Source: Ammonifex thiophilus (lineage in GTDB: Bacteria; Bacillota; Desulfotomaculia; Desulfotomaculales; Ammonificaceae). Taken from it: 64,000 nucleotides of DNA. Positions 62,798-64,000 of the stretch are shown one piece after another. The stretch is taken from assembly GCF_003368535.1 (NCBI RefSeq), contig NZ_QSLN01000003.1, positions 124,001 through 188,000 on the forward strand, written 5' to 3'. Below the pieces are notes generated by a model. It was not told where the DNA came from. It ran no database searches and was given only the letters and a program-made list of their open reading frames with translations. Position 1 is the first letter of the stretch. Every line of letters begins with the position of its first letter. Position numbers and translations under genes: made by a program.

Positions 62798-64000
62798 GCT
62801 CTGGCTGACCATGGTGCTTCTGGTCGCCCTAGTCCTGGGTCTTTTAGGGTTGACACAAGCCAAGGCGATCAAGTGGACCTATTACCGCCTTGAAGCCCAC
62901 CGGATGGTGGCGGAGGCGGAAAAGCTCGCAGGGCTTTTGGCGTCCGGAGCATCGCCTCAAGCAGTAGGCGAGCGAGTTGCCTTCTTAAGCCAGGTCTTTC
63001 GGGCTACAGTTCTGGTTGTTGACGCTGCCGGACGGGTGCAACACTGCCGGGGAATGGGCCCATGGCGCCATTTTGGGGAAGGAGCAGTTATAAGCGGAGA
63101 AGACGTGGCGGCCGTGCTGGCCGGCAAAACGATTTGCCGGGAAGGCGAGCATCCGCTTTTTCAAGGGGTACGCCTCCTCTGGGTCGGAGTTCCTATTCGT
63201 TCCGGCAGTGTAGTCGCAGGTGGCGTTTTCATTTACGCGCCTCTTGCCTCCCTGGAAGCCAGGGTAAGGGGCCTTGAGGTAACTCTGGTGGTAGCCCTTC
63301 TGGGCGGGGTAGTGCTTGCTGGCCTCTTGAGTTTATTTGTTGCTCGCCATTTTAGCCAGCGCCTGGTGGCGATGGAGAAGGTAGCCGAGGCAATGGCCGC
63401 CGGTGACTATGCGGCCCGGGCGGTAGTGACAGGCCAGGACGAGGTAGCCCGTCTGGCCGTATCGCTCAATAAGTTGGCGGTGGAATTGGAAAAGCGGATC
63501 GCCGAGCTTAAACGCATGGACGCCGCGCGACGGGATTTTGTGGCAGCCGTTTCCCACGAGCTGCGCACCCCGCTCAGCATCATCCAGGGTTACACGGAGG
63601 CCATCCTCGACGGTATGGTAACACCCGAGGAAATGAAGCTCTACCTCGATACCATCCGGGAAGAAGTGGAGCGGCTGAAGCGGTTGACTGACGAGCTTCT
63701 TGACCTCCGCCGCCTGGAAACGGGAGCGCTCAAAATCCAGCAGGAGAAGCTGGACCTAGGAGAAATTGCCAGACAGGTGGCCGCTCGGTTCCAAGCAGCG
63801 CCGGAGGCTTCCAAGCTTCACTTCCAGGTCGAGGTATCCCCCGTTCCCCTTGTCTTAGGTGATAAAGACCGGCTGGAGCAGGTCATCATTAACTTGCTCG
63901 ATAACGCCTTCCGGTTTACTCCCGCTGGCGGAAGCGTCACCCTCAGGATAGAATCCGCGCCGGAAGGGGTAGCCCTCACCGTTCAGGATACCGGTCCCGG
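62778..64000 (+). CDS. Sensor histidine kinase, cut by the window edge
   Basis: Open frame from ATG 62778 (overlapping the regulator stop by 20 bases) to the last base, about 407 residues, partial. Helix 9-26, an outer sensor of about 140 residues, second helix about 171-193, HAMP (ARHFSQRLVAMEKVAEAMAA), His box AAVSHELRTPLSIIQGY (about 260), N box INLLDNAFRFTPAGG and the start of the G1 box (QDTGPG). The missing part is the rest of the ATPase domain. Confidence 0.9.
   Translation, partial: MRSIAAKLWLTMVLLVALVLGLLGLTQAKAIKWTYYRLEAHRMVAEAEKLAGLLASGASPQAVGERVAFLSQVFRATVLVVDAAGRVQHCRGMGPWRHFGEGAVISGEDVAAVLAGKTICREGEHPLFQGVRLLWVGVPIRSGSVVAGGVFIYAPLASLEARVRGLEVTLVVALLGGVVLAGLLSLFVARHFSQRLVAMEKVAEAMAAGDYAARAVVTGQDEVARLAVSLNKLAVELEKRIAELKRMDAARRDFVAAVSHELRTPLSIIQGYTEAILDGMVTPEEMKLYLDTIREEVERLKRLTDELLDLRRLETGALKIQQEKLDLGEIARQVAARFQAAPEASKLHFQVEVSPVPLVLGDKDRLEQVIINLLDNAFRFTPAGGSVTLRIESAPEGVALTVQDTGP

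Overview
The window looks like a chromosomal segment of a thermophilic, anaerobic, Gram-positive-type sulfate reducer. DNA is GC-rich, Shine-Dalgarno (SD) sites are strong, and GTG/TTG starts are frequent. The gene content is Firmicutes-like: gatCAB, Amj, a SigI/RsgI pair, prkA-yhbH, DegS/DegU-like regulators and a Tad pilus locus with no secretin gene. The sulfate-reduction genes aprBA and qmoABC are present. From memory this resembles the Ammonifex/Moorella/Desulfotomaculum neighbourhood; the species is an inference and was not searched.

Layout. 1-3.4 kb: a NitT/TauT-type ABC importer (double-length permease, ATPase) and TatA. 3.4-10.9 kb (minus): gatCAB, a small Cys-rich protein, then four genes that read as a citrate-synthase/homocitrate-synthase homologue, two aconitase-type dehydratase subunits and an isocitrate dehydrogenase, an apparent oxaloacetate-to-2-oxoglutarate branch. 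10.9-16 kb (minus): ligA, amj, pcrA. 16-19 kb: a NifX/NafY-like plus MinD-ferredoxin cluster facing a DUF5320 gene, both with Gly/Trp-rich segments. 19-24.5 kb: a small orphan gene, a glycosyltransferase, a secreted PepSY protein divergent from an OmpR/histidine-kinase pair, and HtpX. 24.5-32 kb: aprBA and qmoABC, the electron pathway from the quinone pool to APS reductase. 32-40 kb: Hsp20, an FMN hydroxy-acid oxidase, yhbH-prkA, a thioesterase, metK and a secreted alkaline phosphatase. 40.3-40.5 kb: a tRNA-Gln/tRNA-Glu operon. 40.5-43.5 kb: a TetR-controlled UbiA-like/DHA2 exporter operon with a clear operator. 43.6-49.2 kb: a lone carbohydrate-binding module, rhomboid protease, RsgI/SigI, DUF763, an Fe-alcohol dehydrogenase and a nitroreductase. 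49.2-58.6 kb (minus): DegS/DegU-like regulators, an Flp pilin too short for routine ORF calling, and tadV-E-G-cpaB-cpaE-tadA-B-C-DUF192. 58.6-62 kb: a glycosyltransferase, CGGC protein, DedA and a SEC-C/HTH-like protein. 62 kb to the end: a second OmpR/histidine-kinase pair, the kinase cut by the window edge.

I saw no insertion sequence, CRISPR array, rRNA or prophage. The most interesting leads are the citrate-to-2-oxoglutarate cluster, two genes whose only SD-consistent starts are AUU/AUC, a probable frameshift at the end of rsgI, the leader peptide overlapping qmoA, and the operator of the TetR operon. No intergenic stretch exceeds about 300 bases.
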